A stretch of 64,000 bases of DNA from Ananas comosus (lineage: Eukaryota > Streptophyta > Magnoliopsida > Poales > Bromeliaceae). The notes under the pieces are model-generated. The model searched no databases. It worked only from the letters and a program-made list of their open reading frames with translations, and had not been told where the DNA came from. Below, piece after piece: positions 45,394 through 56,627 of this stretch; within the stretch, counting starts at the first letter, position 1, and every line of letters begins with the position of its first letter. The DNA lies in the NCBI RefSeq assembly GCF_001540865.1, contig NC_033637.1, positions 6,011,238-6,075,237 of the forward strand, written 5' to 3'. A program made the position numbers and the translations under genes.

Positions 45394-48300
45394 TGGAGTA
45401 TGATTACTAGAGATCAACATATTATCATAAAGAAAATAAAATGACAAGAAGTTAGAACTAGAATTAGCTAAAGTGTGACTAATATAACTATCAATATCCC
45501 AATAGGAAAAGAGAAGAGTCGGGCCACGGATGGCCTTGTATACGTCGTACAAAATTTCATGCAATATTAGTTATGGCTGGAGACATAGTGCAAGAGTTAT
45601 AACTCATATACTGACGAAAGTACACATTATAATATGCAGTTATGTTTTTCTTTCCATTTTTCATATGTGTTAGTTCTACGCCAAGTAATAGGTTACGTAC
45701 TTATTTGATTATGATATTATGCATATTTATGTAGCCTACCTTAAGTATACAATATTATATATATATAAAAGATCATTATAGCAAGGATATATGAGATCAA
45801 ACTCAAATAACTTATTCTTGTGCAGAAGTATTTAAATAAATGTTCAAAGAAGTAATGCATGGCAAAATGTTGAGCGTAATACTTTTAATAGAAGTTTGGA
45901 TTCGTTGTAAATTGTATAGAACTGCTGTTGGCAGTAGGGGAAGGCAATTGAACAGTGTGAACGTCAAAGGACCTATGCCGGACTGCCTAGGCAACTGTGC
46001 AGCTTCCTGTGAAACTATGATGGATGTTGATAGTTAATTGCATAGGCCACTTTGGAGTTCTGTGCAGTAGGTTCTTTTGCCAGATTTATGTGATTCTAGG
46101 CTTCCCTAAATGTGTTTAATAGTTCTCTAGTTATGACCCTGCTTATCTGTTTATCCAAATTGAAACATCTTAGAAAAGATGGAAATTATGGAAAGTCGCG
46201 TTAGATATGCATATGTATGCCAGCAGCACTGAAATGTTTTCTCAGAATCTGATTTCAAACATAAAAACACGACATTGTCTTATCTTCATATATTTTCTGT
46301 TTTGTGCTCTCAAATTGAAATAATTTTTGCAAATTGAGATTAAGAGTTTCACAGTTTGTTGACAACTACTTGGATGGCTATGCCCATTATATATATGGAA
46401 AAATATTTATCTGAATGTTTCTTTTTGTGGAGTCCATTTATTAGGATGTAATTTTATCGGAATTGTTAGAAAAACCTAATAGGACATGTGCTCTGACTCT
46501 TGAAGGCCTTGGCAAAATGCCTAGGAAGCGAGACAGGCACCTACAAGTAAGTTAATTCAGAAACCCATTCTATATTTATATATTAAAACTACGAAATAGA
46601 ATTTCTATTGATAGGCGTATTATCATGAAGCAAATAAAACGGAAAACTTCAAAAACCCCCCCTGTGGTTTCGTGCTTTCTCACTTTAGTACCCTGTGGTT
46701 TAAAGTGTATCAATTTACCCCCTTGTGGTTTCGTTTTTATCTTTTCGATAGCTTTTTCGTTAATATTTTATTAAATTATATACAAAAAATTTCAGATACT
46801 CATTTAGATTTATCGAATATTCACTTTAGTACCCTTTAATTTTAACTTTGTCATTGATTTAAGAAAAAAAAAATAATGAAATTGATAATAAAAAGAGAAA
46901 AACGAAACCACAGGGGGGCAAATTGATACATTTTAAACCACAGGGTACTAAAGTGAGAAACTGCGAAACCACATGAGCGTTTTTTGAAGTTTTCCCTAAA
47001 TAAAATGATGATAAAAGTAAAACAATAATTAGCAAAAGTACGAATAATACAAACTAGAAATAAGCAATGCTATCAACAATTGCTACTTAACCTCATACAA
47101 GATCATCATATGGTATTAAATTATAGTTCAAAGCATTTAAACTTACATGTCAACAGGAGTATTATAAATAATACCCAATCATGCTTGTTTTCTCTTTTGA
47201 TATGTATCAATTCTACCTCAAGTGATAGCCTATTTATTCACTAGATTAGTATGTTTCCCAGCTTCTCTAAATGCGCTTAATGATATATTTCCAATTATGA
47301 ACCCACTACTCTCTTTAGCTGGAGTTAAAAATTCTAGTTAAGATTGCAAGAATGGAAAAGTCAGTTTAAATATGCATTTATACGCCATCTGCAACGAAAT
47401 CTTTCACCAAAATCTGATTGCGAACATAAGAACTATACTTACTGATTGTCTTATCTAAGCATATTTTCGCTGTTATGTTTCAAAATTGTAATCTTTGTAA
47501 TCGAGCTATTGTAGTTTTCATAGTATTTCGAGGGCTGCTAGGATGGCTATGCCCAATGGTATTTAAAGGGCAGATTGTCATGCTTTTATGCCCCAAGACC
47601 TTACCAGCAGTGAATGCATACATAATGATGTATTTTTTACAAACCGGTCTTGCAGACAACAACTTTGGTGTAAATTCATGCTTATATAGCTTTTTATTTT
47701 TTGGCACATCTCACAAGTTTGCGTGGGTCACTTGTATAGTTATATGGCAACAGCGACGGGAAGGGTACAATATATTTGGTGTGGACAGTCATTTTGTAGA
47801 ATTAGAGAGAGCTAAAATCAGTGTATGCTAGTCTTCTGGTTACATACTACTTCAACTTAGAAATGTACATGCACAATTTGTTTAGTCAGAGCATACATAT
47901 CTTACATGTTGAGGGTTCTTATGTACTTTAACTGGTGTAGGTGAAAGTCATGAAAGATAATGCTGCTCCGTTATCAGTTCAGACACATGTGCCAGCTAGG
48001 GCAGCACCAGTAAAATCAGACAGACAGGCTGTCCCTGCTCCTGCCCCAGCTCCTGCTGCAATCCCAGATATACCCATTGCTAGTTCTTCCACCGAGAGCA
48101 GCAATGTTCAAGAGCCAGAAGGTGCTAATGATAAGGCTTTAGAGTAAAACTCATGGATAGTCCCTCTGCTAGCCTGATTTTGTTTTGTCTCCTCGAACTT
48201 TTTAGTTAAATACCTTAGCCTCTGAATCTTATTGGGCAATGCCATCCCTCACTGTCAAAAAAGTCAAAGTTATCCAGGAGACCATCGTACCCTCTTTTTA

Positions 48301-51111
48301 AAATGACATCCTTGTTTCAGCATAGTTGAAACAGGGTTAAAAAGGTCATTTTAATAAGAAATGTCACTTTTTGTCATATTATTTTGCACTTATTAGTGGA
48401 ATTGTAATATGGAAAGTTTAGTGATTTGATGTTTAAGTTAAAAGTTCGTGGAGTATCAAAATATTGGGATTGTACAGGAACTATAAATCATTTTACGTCG
48501 GAAATTATGATAAGTAAGGTTGTCATTTGGGTTTACTACCTGTATGTGCTTTTGCTCTTACTCATCTGCTTCTTTTCAGCTGATGGCTACTCAATATATG
48601 TAAGGAGTTTGCCATTAACTGCTACACCTGCACAACTCGAGGAGGAGTTTAAGAGGTTTGGTGCTATCAAGCCTGGTGGTATTCAAGTTAGAAGCAACAA
48701 GGTTTGCATCCACATGCTTCCAAATTAGATTTCCAAAACTTGATATGAAATTATGCATCGTATAATTTACTGGAGTTCCACATGGATGCAGCTACAAGGG
48801 TTTTGTTTTGGATTTGTGGAGTTTGAGGAGGCTAGCGCTGTCCAAAGTGCAATAGAGGTAAACATGAGTATTCCGCTTGTACATTCATTGCTGTGGTTCC
48901 ATGCTATTGAAAATAGCAAAACTTTAAGGTTAGCTAGAAGTAATTGGCAAACATGTGTGTACTCAGCATTTTTGCTTCTTTCCTCCAATGTGAATTTAGG
49001 GACAGAATAAGCTTTCTTACTGAATTAACTTTGTGTGTTTTTATTAATGAAAGCTCTCATTAGCTATTTATGGCTTGTAATTAATTCTATTAATGTAAAA
49101 TTGCATTTTAGGTACAAGTTCATCCTTCCAAATATTGCTATTTGTCTTTTCCATATTCAACAGCCCTAGGTTGCAGCTCTTCTTCAGACTACCTTCCTCA
49201 CGTCATCCCATGAATTATGTGTGCCTGTGACCAACAACCAGAGCACCATCCAATCATGCTTGTTTCTTTTTCATTTGGACTTTCTTACTAGGCAACTTCT
49301 TTTCTTGTTTTCCTCTTTCAAGATCTATTTTCTTAAATGATATGACGAAGCAGTTTTCTCTCTGATTATTCTCATATTAGGTGAGTGTTTTGAAGTTGCT
49401 TTATGAACTCCCTTGCAATTAGACTCCCTTGACTCCATTTTACTGGTCTTAGCCACTTTCTTTATGCAGTTAGGCCATGTAGTAGGGTACATAGTGACTT
49501 GTGTATCATCATATTTGGACTATTATTAGCAATTCACCAGCGCCAAGAATTAGAGCCCCTGTTTAGACCAGTCTCAGCCCTTAGGATAACTGACTTAATT
49601 GGCTATCCTAGGATAAATGACTCGGTTAGCTATCTAATCAAGTGATAATGAATTAGCTGATCTTTGGAATGAGACCAGATGTTGAAATTCGACCTAGTCA
49701 ATTAGCTTTGTAGCTCCAGAATTTCTTCTGAAATGAGAGCAAATGCTATTTCCTTCTTGGAACCTTAAGCTGTCTTTCAAATGTTGTGAACTTAACGCAA
49801 TCACATGTTCCCCAACTTGTCGTTTATAAGGGCTGACCGAGATCCTCTATAAGATGATTAGCAAGCCTAGGAGAGAGTTATACCTGATATCCTGTGGTTA
49901 GTGAAAGTGCTAGTGCGGCCCGCTCTACCTGATATCCTGTGGTTAGTGCTGGTACTAGTCATAGCAGGTCACACTAATGTTGGAGGGCAACACTTGCTGC
50001 TTGCTCCAACATTATATTGTTGGGTTTGAATGAGGATGAATCCCCCAAACACAATGCTCCAACATAGTATTTGGTGTTTGCAAGAGAACAAGTCCTCCGA
50101 ACACAATAATAAGAATACCCCTGGTTAAAAAAATGGCGAGCCACACTAGCGTTGGAGCGCAACATTTATTTTGCCTGCTGCTCCAACATGATATTACTGT
50201 GTTTGCACGAGGATGAATCTCCCAAACGCAACGCTCCAACATATATATAGTGTTGGCATGGCAACAAGTCCTCCAAACACAATAATAAGAACACCCCACG
50301 CATTAACACTGTGGAAGCAGGCCAATCAGGCCCTAAAGTTGGATTGTTGGTTAAGGTTGGCGAAAACAACTTCATAGGGTGGTTGCTTGATTTTTCATGA
50401 TTCGCATGTTGCTTTCGTACTTTCCAGTGACATGATGAGCTTGTTTCATTATTTCAGGCTTCTCCTATTACGATAGGTGGTCGCCAGGCTTTTGTTGAAG
50501 AAAAGAGGGCCACTGGTTCACGAGGCAAGTTCTACACAGATTTTTACCTAACTACTGTATCATCATTAGGAACTCTTGATAATTTTGTCATCGAACTTAT
50601 TTCATTTGAAGTCAATATTATAGGTCACTAGCTTGCATAAACTGGAATCCTCTTTGAATTACAGCCTTAAACTGACACATGTTGTTACCACAGGATGACA
50701 TGAATGAGACTTGCCATTACATAATTAAAACTCCAAAATTGCTGCATAAGTTGCCATTTATAGACACATTTTGCTTTGAGCAATAGACAATTAGGAATTG
50801 CTTCTTACTAATTCCTCTTCCAGGATAATAAACTCAAAATTCCCTTTTCTGCAGTTGGCAACCGAGGAAGGTTTGCACCGGGCAGAGGTGGTTCCAGTTT
50901 CCGGAACGATGGGATGAGGGGGCGTGGTAACTATGGTGGTGGAAGAGGCTATGGTAGGGGAGATTACAACAACCGGCCTGATTTTGGGAGCAGAGGGGGC
51001 GGCAGGGGAGGGTATTCGAATCGGGGGGGTGATGTTGGATATCAGAGGGTTGATCATGGTGGTCGTGGTAACCGATCCAGTCCATCACCTCCAAATGCTC
51101 CCTCCAAATAA
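42712..51111 (+). CDS. G3BP-like RNA-binding protein (NTF2 + RRM + RGG), 476 aa, 9 exons
   Basis: Exons: 42712-42762, 42860-42997, 43078-43381, 43741-43985, 47941-48121, 48580-48701, 48792-48857, 50458-50524 and 50855-51111 (TAA). An NTF2-like domain at residues 18-140 starts VGNAFVPQYYHILHQSP and includes VKRDFTQSFFLAPQEKGFFVLND. An acidic disordered middle (about 165-245) and an Ala/Pro segment follow. The RRM begins near residue 308 with RNP2 IYVRSL and RNP1 GFCFGFVEF. The tail from about 392 is RGG/Gly-rich. This order is that of Ras-GAP SH3-binding proteins: cytosolic mRNA binders that nucleate stress granules, with plant members tied to immunity and stress. Eight introns; intron 8 starts with GC (GCAAGT), because only that donor keeps the frame into VGNRGRF. 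Intron 4 (3955 bp) carries three MITEs. The last bases of exon 5 were chosen by frame (GAAG, then GT). Confidence 0.93.
43673..43725. repeat. Short tandem duplication in G3BP intron 3
   Basis: A 26-base unit, TTTGAAAGTATTCTTGACGT followed by TTACTA, occurs twice in a row immediately before the branch/acceptor region of intron 3. Confidence 0.8.
44173..44253. repeat. (CT)n(TA)n microsatellite
   Basis: About 40 bases of CT repeat pass straight into about 40 bases of TA repeat, adjoining the left end of a MITE. Confidence 0.95.
44254..44793. mobile_element. Palindromic MITE, 540 bp (family C), in a microsatellite
   Basis: The ends are GTTGAGCTGGAATACTATCG and its inverse. The arms pair almost end to end: GAACGGAGCCGG-type blocks, 'caatgatggagtcttcgaatcg' opposite its complement, and 'atgatctataccactt' opposite 'aagtggtatagatcat'. 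The centre is near 44520. (TA)n lies on the left and (AG)n on the right. No ORF. It is in G3BP intron 4. Confidence 0.88.
44834..45340. mobile_element. Palindromic MITE, 507 bp (family D), in a microsatellite
   Basis: The ends are GCAGGACTGCTGTGCTCTCA and, inverted, GCAGGGCTGCTGTACTCTC. The arms pair through 'gagccgttttcgatgatgga', 'cgatcggctccgttagact' and 'atcattacctag'-like blocks to a centre near 45087. (AG)n lies on the left and (TA)n on the right (45341-45390). Its inner arm 'cgacgatcggc.ccgtt' resembles family C, suggesting common descent. Confidence 0.85.
45341..45390. repeat. (TA)n microsatellite
   Basis: About 50 bases of TA directly after the family D MITE. Confidence 0.95.
46640..46996. 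mobile_element. Mutator-type MITE, 357 bp (family A, copy 4)
   Basis: The ends are CGGAAAACTTCAAAAACCCC and GTTTTTTGAAGTTTTCCC. The nine flanking bases are CAAATAAAA (46631-46639) and TAAATAAAA (46997-47005), one mismatch. The interior 'ctgtggtttcgtgctttctcac' has its inverse on the right. It lies in G3BP intron 4. Confidence 0.88.
49881..50300. repeat. Tandem duplications in G3BP intron 7
   Basis: ACCTGATATCCTGTGGTTAG occurs at about 49880 and 49925. A larger unit of about 175 bp is then duplicated: 'cacactaatgttggagggcaacac' near 49970 and 'cacactagcgttggagcgcaacat' near 50140, each followed by CTCCAACAT.ATATT, 'gaggatgaatc.cccaaac' and 'acaagtcctcc.aacacaataat'. The copies differ at about one base in ten. 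Confidence 0.8.
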
Positions 51112-53960
51112 AAACCAGAAGCAGATTTGCAACTCTCAGGTTTTATTTTTCTGGTCCTCAGATTACCCTGGATTGAATGCATTGAAGAGTTAATATCCCT
51201 CAATTGTCTGGTTTTTCCTAATTAATTGCGAGGTTCCTGTTTTTCTTCACCCACTATTTTTGGAACATGATACAACTGGTTATTACTGATTCTGTAGAAT
51301 ATAAGTTTTAGCCGAATATATAGCCAACGTTCCTTGGGACTTTTCTTATGTAGCTGATGTTCCTAAACTTAGGCATTTAATAGGGTGTCTAATGTTGTGA
51401 GAGAGGATTGGTGTAGCAACTATTTTTTTTTTTTTTTTAACCATTCTTTTCTTTCCACTGTTTCTTTGAATAGACGGTTGAATTGTAATCTGATTTGGGA
51501 TTTTCTTCAGATAATAAGTTGATATTAATTACTAATAAATTGTTTTCCTTGCTGATCTGCAAAATCATAACTTAGCTGCCACTAGGAATTAAACTCCAGA
51601 AGAAGGTTTTTTTGGGTTTTCTCCCCCTTTTCACCTTGCTTTCTTTTAACTTCAGTTTTATTATTTCACAATATGTAGGCTTTTCAAGTATATTTTTGAT
51701 TTTGATGCTTTGGTAATCTTCTTACAGGCACCACCTGTCAACTGTTTTGAGCTTATTCTGTTGACATTGGTATGTTATTGCAAGGTGCACTTTCTAGCTA
51801 TGCCGTTATGTGATGTAGCTACTTGCTACTTGCTACTTAATAGGTCTCTTTTCTCAATTAAGCTTACAATTATATAGCCGGTTTTGATAGTACATCCAGC
51901 CCATCTGTCTCTTTTCTCTTGCAGTTTAGATAATTAAATTTAAGGATTGAGGAATAGGGTGAACCTATCTTCATGCCAGTTTACGTGATGAACGATGAAT
52001 GTGACCGTCTCTCATTGGGGACAATCTCTATGAAATGTTTGTCCCAAGTAAAGCTCAATGATAGAAAACTTGCTAAACCAACACAACCAATAATGTCCCG
52101 ACACGTAGCATATATTCCCGCATACAAAGAACTATATATAACGCTCTTGTGCGGATAACCCTGATCAATTGTGATACACGTTGTGTTTGGCATAGTTTCA
52201 TAGTTTGGGAATCAAACACGTTAAAAGGATTAAATTATAATTATAATGCGCATATATCCTTTTCCTTTTTCTTATTTTTAATTCAACCGTCATAGGTCAT
52301 TGCAGTTAGGTCTCAACGTACGTACTAGGCAAATTAGCTAAACTCGACGGAATAGACCATGTTGATGACTCCAACATTTCCATCTGCTCGAATACATGCA
52401 TCGCGGTCATATATAGTCTGGCTTAACTCTTCTTTATCAATCTCGGTACCATCTGAAAAGCTTACTTTGGTAGGACATTCCACCTGACGCTAAGATATCG
52501 GATGTTTCAAAAGAGACATGGTAATTAAGCATCGTGAGCAAGGTTGAGGGTGATATCCAGTGAGCATAGAGGATGGATTTGCGGGTGGTGAGTTGGGCAT
52601 TGATGTAATGAGTTGGGCTTGATGTGATGGGCGTTCGTACGGAAGAAACAAGTAATTAGGGGTCAAAGTGAAAAAAAAAAAAAATAGTTAAGGCCGTGGA
52701 CCAATAGTGCAATAAATTAAAGACTAAGGATCTAATTAAAAAGAGAGAAATGATCGATGGGAACCAAAATAAAAGATAGGATGTCGGAATAAGTTATGCG
52801 ATGATAGGAATGATCTTGGCGTTTATTACTCGGTAGGATACTATGTAATTTATCTTATTTTCAAAAAATAACTTGAATGCGGAATATATTGTTCTATTTT
52901 AGACAGTTGACCACCCGGCGCACTAGCTAGCCTTCACTTCTAATAAAAATAATTCTCACACTAAATAAAAATATCACTAGATAACTCATAATTTTTCTAG
53001 ATATCTAAACAAAGCATTTGAATATTTTGTATTAAAAAAAGGAGAAAATGACTAGATTGGAGTGGAAATATTTGGCTTTTGGATAGTGATTCTGTATGAT
53101 GCATATATCCAAAAGTAAATGTATGTATGTGTGGCATTGCTCCAAGATAAATATATACTATCTATACGCTCAAAAGTGCGTGTAATTAGTACCCACCATG
53201 CATACAAAAGTTTATACATTTTTTAGAGATTTCGAAAATTAACTATAAAATGATTGATAAGACTGGTGTGGAGATACACATCATGGGAGGGATAAATGTA
53301 AGATTTTTATTCATTGTTTGAATGTACATAGTGATAACATTAATCGGTAGCTCTTTGTCAGTGATTTAGAAAAATTTCAGTTCAACCCTAGTCTTTGGTC
53401 TAACATTACTAGCTAAAATGGGGTGTTAAAAAGGTATCATTCTAGTACCCTCTGTAGAAGAGGAAGGGTTATGCAACTGCTTCAATCAAAATCTTCAAAA
53501 CTGTCGGTGAAAATCAGAAGGCCATTGACAACTTTTGGATTCACTTTGTATTTATGTGAGCAATTTTATGAGTGTATTTAATGTATAATTGTTTATAAAT
53601 AGAGGGGTACGTCGTTGGGGCCAAGGTAGAGAGTAGAGAGAGTATATTTGTAATTTTTAAATTTTGCAGAATCGCTACTCTTATTTTCTTTTCTTGCACT
53701 TGGTCTTCGACGGTGAATATGTCCCGACTAATAAGATCGAGAAAGGCTTGCTTATTTTCGAGTAAAAACACACGCACTGCACGGCCTTTAGCCAGCAAAA
53801 TTATTAAACCCATTACATTTTACTCCAAAGGTGTAAAACTTGTCATATACACTCACTTTTTGAATGCAAATATTGTAACATTAATTAGTAGCTCTTACTC
53901 TCCAAGAGGTGTAACACTTGCCCCCAACGTACTCTCTGACCTGTATGTTCCGTTTCAGTA
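51112..53960. other. Intergenic DNA between G3BP and Ninja genes
   Basis: The first few hundred bases are G3BP 3' UTR. No other gene is visible. The rest is moderately AT-rich with no element whose two ends can be matched. Confidence 0.4.
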
Positions 53961-53969
53961 CCAAGGCTT

Positions 53970-53978
53970 ACACGTGTC
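53970..53978 (+). promoter_or_regulatory. G-box / ABRE upstream of the Ninja gene
   Basis: ACACGTGTC is an abscisic-acid response element core (CACGTG) about 140 bases before the Ninja-family start. Genes of this family are commonly ABA-inducible, so the site fits, but its use is inferred. Confidence 0.5.
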
Positions 53979-54113
53979 ACCACTTAGGTTGGCTTTAACC
54001 TCTACTACCCTTTGTCACCCTTTTGGGCTTAAAACTCTCTCAAACTCCTCCTCTACAAGGAATCCACTCTCTTTCTCCTTCTCTTTATGTTCCCTTACTC
54101 CTCCTTACTCCCA

Positions 54114-55417
54114 ATGGCCCCAAACCCTACAGAAACAGAGCTCCCAAATCAAAGCTTTGAGCAACATGTTGAAGCCCTAGACCTCACCCTGGGCCTCTCT
54201 CTCCCCCAAAGACCACCCACTTATGATAATGTTCTTGGCATGCACTGTTCCAACCCTAACCCTAACCCTAACCCTGACCCTAACCCTAACTTGACGTCGT
54301 CTGATCCGCTAGTCGCGCCATGGCCATTGCTTGTTCCGAATAACGATCCCTACAGCACTACCCGATGCTTGCGAAATCCAAACGCTTACGTGATGATGCC
54401 TTGCTGGGTTGCACCGGATCGCGGTGCAATGTTCGCAGCACAGATGCAGCATGTCAATGGTAATGAGAATGCAGGAACTGGTGACTTAGCTCGAGCTCCT
54501 ACAGCAGTGGGTCCATTTCATGGGGGCAGTAGCAGTAGAGGATCCTCGTGCGTTCGCGAGGAAAGAAAACGTTGTGAGATTCCAGGTACGTCGTTGTACG
54601 TACATGGCAAAATAACATAGAGCCTGTTTGGTTCTGCTGTAGGATATAGTATTGTTATTTGATTACGTACTATTTTTTGTTTATTAATTAAGTATAATCT
54701 TACTATCTAAAAATACCTCCAAATAACTTCCTCCTGCAGCAGAATTGGATCAAATTAATTTAAGTTTAATTTCTGGCGCTACAACTACATATATTGTGAT
54801 ATGGAAACAAAAATTTTTAGCGATATATGAAGCATATATAATTTCGTCGTTAAAACAAATAATGAGCCACTGATTTTAGTGTCTTTGTACAATGTCATTA
54901 GCGACGGAGTAACTTTGTTGCTAAAATGTGGTCACTATTAGTTTTGTACGAGGGGATTTTTTTTAAAAAAATTTACTTCTCATTAATGAAACCCGATCTT
55001 CTGGAATTTCTGAAAGCAGGGGCCTTTTCGGGCGATACCGTCGAGCACACACTGAGCAACATTCCTTCTAGCTCTGCGCTTCGTCCCCGCAGAATTGCTG
55101 AGCCGGTTCCGAGCATAACCAATGGATCGGTCTCAGGAGTAGAGCTCACTAATGGCGCTACAATGAGGAGGCTTGTGGACTTATCAAGAACACAGCAGAT
55201 TCTGCTTGTGACATGCTCAAGTAATAGTGAACGTCCCTTCAATGGAGAGGCTATGATCACAGTTGGTTTACTCTACAAATACACCAGCAGAGACGAAGTT
55301 AGAATTTCATGTGCGTGCCATGGGAGCTCCTTCTCACCAGAGGAGTTTGCGAGGCATGCTGGGTGCACTGATACTTCGCAAGCATTAAGAGAGATTGTAG
55401 TTCATGTCCCTTTGTAG
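54114..55417 (+). CDS. Ninja/AFP-family co-repressor adaptor, 289 aa (2 exons)
   Basis: Exon 1 is 54114-54585 and exon 2 is 55020-55417 (TAG). The intron is GT-AG, phase 1. The ATG at 54114 (CAATGGCC) has a better context than an in-frame one at 54087. Residues 22-30 are LDLTLGLSL, the EAR repression motif that recruits TOPLESS. Residues about 47-60 are an Asn-Pro repeat. A central basic stretch reads VREERKRCE. The C-terminus, YKYTSRDEVRISCACHGSSF then SPEEFARHAGCTDTSQALR, is the TIFY/ABI5-binding domain of Ninja/ABI5-binding proteins. Such proteins sit in the nucleus and bridge JAZ or ABI5-type regulators to TOPLESS, damping jasmonate or ABA responses. It is somewhat short for the family and the middle is diverged, so it may be a lineage-specific paralogue; which hormone it serves is not decidable here. 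Confidence 0.9.
54251..54290 (+). repeat. CCCTAA repeat inside the Ninja coding exon
   Basis: Six to seven tandem CCCTAA/CCCTGA units are read in frame as alternating Asn and Pro with one Asp, in a low-constraint linker just after the EAR motif. Confidence 0.9.
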
Positions 55418-56034
55418 AAGATTAACTTAATAACATGTACTTCGATCTTTTCATGTTGCATGTAATAATATCGTGGGGATTCGAACTTAGGATATTTCCC
55501 TCTTGATATGATGTGAAATTAAACCAGTATCAGAAATCCTAAAAAATTTTATTCTTTGTTTCTTATAGAAGATTAGCTGTACAATATTGTTAGACGTGCT
55601 TCGAAATTTGGTTATTAATTTTGTTTTTGTGATTGACAGCTTCGCAGTACGACAAATTTGAAAAATAATTTGTGAAGGAAAAAATGAATAGCTGTGGTGG
55701 GTACGTAGCCCAAGCTCGTTTTGGAATTTTCTTTTTCTTTTACTCTATACGCAATAAAATGAACTGTAATAAAAAGAAATTTTATACTTTCTTTTTTCGT
55801 AGTAAAGTTCTCTTCTTCTTTGCATGTTGTTTTGTTCTGTACAAAAAGTTTTCCACGTAAATCCTTCTATTTCATGTTTTATTTTTTTACTGTTTTTGTG
55901 GTTTGTCTACTATGAGATCGGCTTTTGTCGTTTCTATTTGTGTGCTCGTCGTAAAATATATTGAAGAACAATTTAAACTCTGAAGAGAATATTGCACCGA
56001 ATTGAATTAGATACAAGATAATTAAACTGAACCT
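55418..56034. other. Downstream of the Ninja gene
   Basis: Presumed 3' UTR followed by AT-rich DNA. No gene is seen. Confidence 0.4.
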
Positions 56035-56035
56035 A

Positions 56036-56430
56036 AGTGTCACGGATACTGACACGGAACACGAGACACGACACGACTTGGACACCGCGACTTAGCAACT
56101 TTCAAAAAATTAGAACACAGACACATCATGAAAATTGCGAATAAAATATAATATTATTAATATAATAATATATTTTTATTATGTATAAAATATTAATTTT
56201 GGTAAAATATTATTATATTTTCCGTACGAATAAAAGTTAATAAAATTTTCATTGATATTTTATATATTTAAGAAAAAAAATTCTCCTTCATACATAATTT
56301 ATTTATATTGTCAAAAAAAAATTATATGCATTCATTAAAAAGCTAAAATATTTATCATCTTACATTATATATGTATAAAAAAGTAAAATATAAATAAATA
56401 AATAAATAAATAAATATATATATATATATN

Positions 56431-56528
<98 letters not shown>

Positions 56529-56627
56529 TGTATGCACTATGAATCGGCATTAAATGAGCATCCAAGGAGTCTCCACATCGGACACGTCTGACACGGACAC
56601 ACACGCGTCCGACACGGACATGTGAGG
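56036..56627. repeat. GACACGGA-rich element remnant with a long (TA)n run
   Basis: GACACGGAACACGAGACACG-type motifs lie at 56040-56090. Similar ones, TCGGACACGTCTGACACGGA and 'cgcgtccgacacggacatg', lie at 56578-56622. Between them is AT-rich DNA and an extended (TA)n at 56407-56523, with an N at 56430. The paired motif blocks suggest the two ends of one decayed transposon; its right side was cut by the solo LTR. Confidence 0.45.

Noticed and set aside
45340..45564. Minus-strand frame ending in (Ile-Tyr)n
   Set aside because: The Ile-Tyr run is just translated (TA)n microsatellite; the same applies at 56355-56537.
48144..48150. Exon 5 of the G3BP-like gene ending at GA|GTAAAA
   Set aside because: This leaves phase 2 and creates an immediate stop (TGA) in exon 6; the donor after 48121 gives phase 1 and reads into ADGYSIYVRSLP.
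50528..50530. Ordinary GT donor for G3BP intron 8
   Set aside because: Using this GT puts the RGG-rich last exon out of frame; the GC donor four bases earlier keeps it.
53713..54180. 155-codon frame overlapping the Ninja start
   Set aside because: It reads the promoter and then the Ninja exon in a different frame; it has no family features, while the Ninja frame has the EAR motif.
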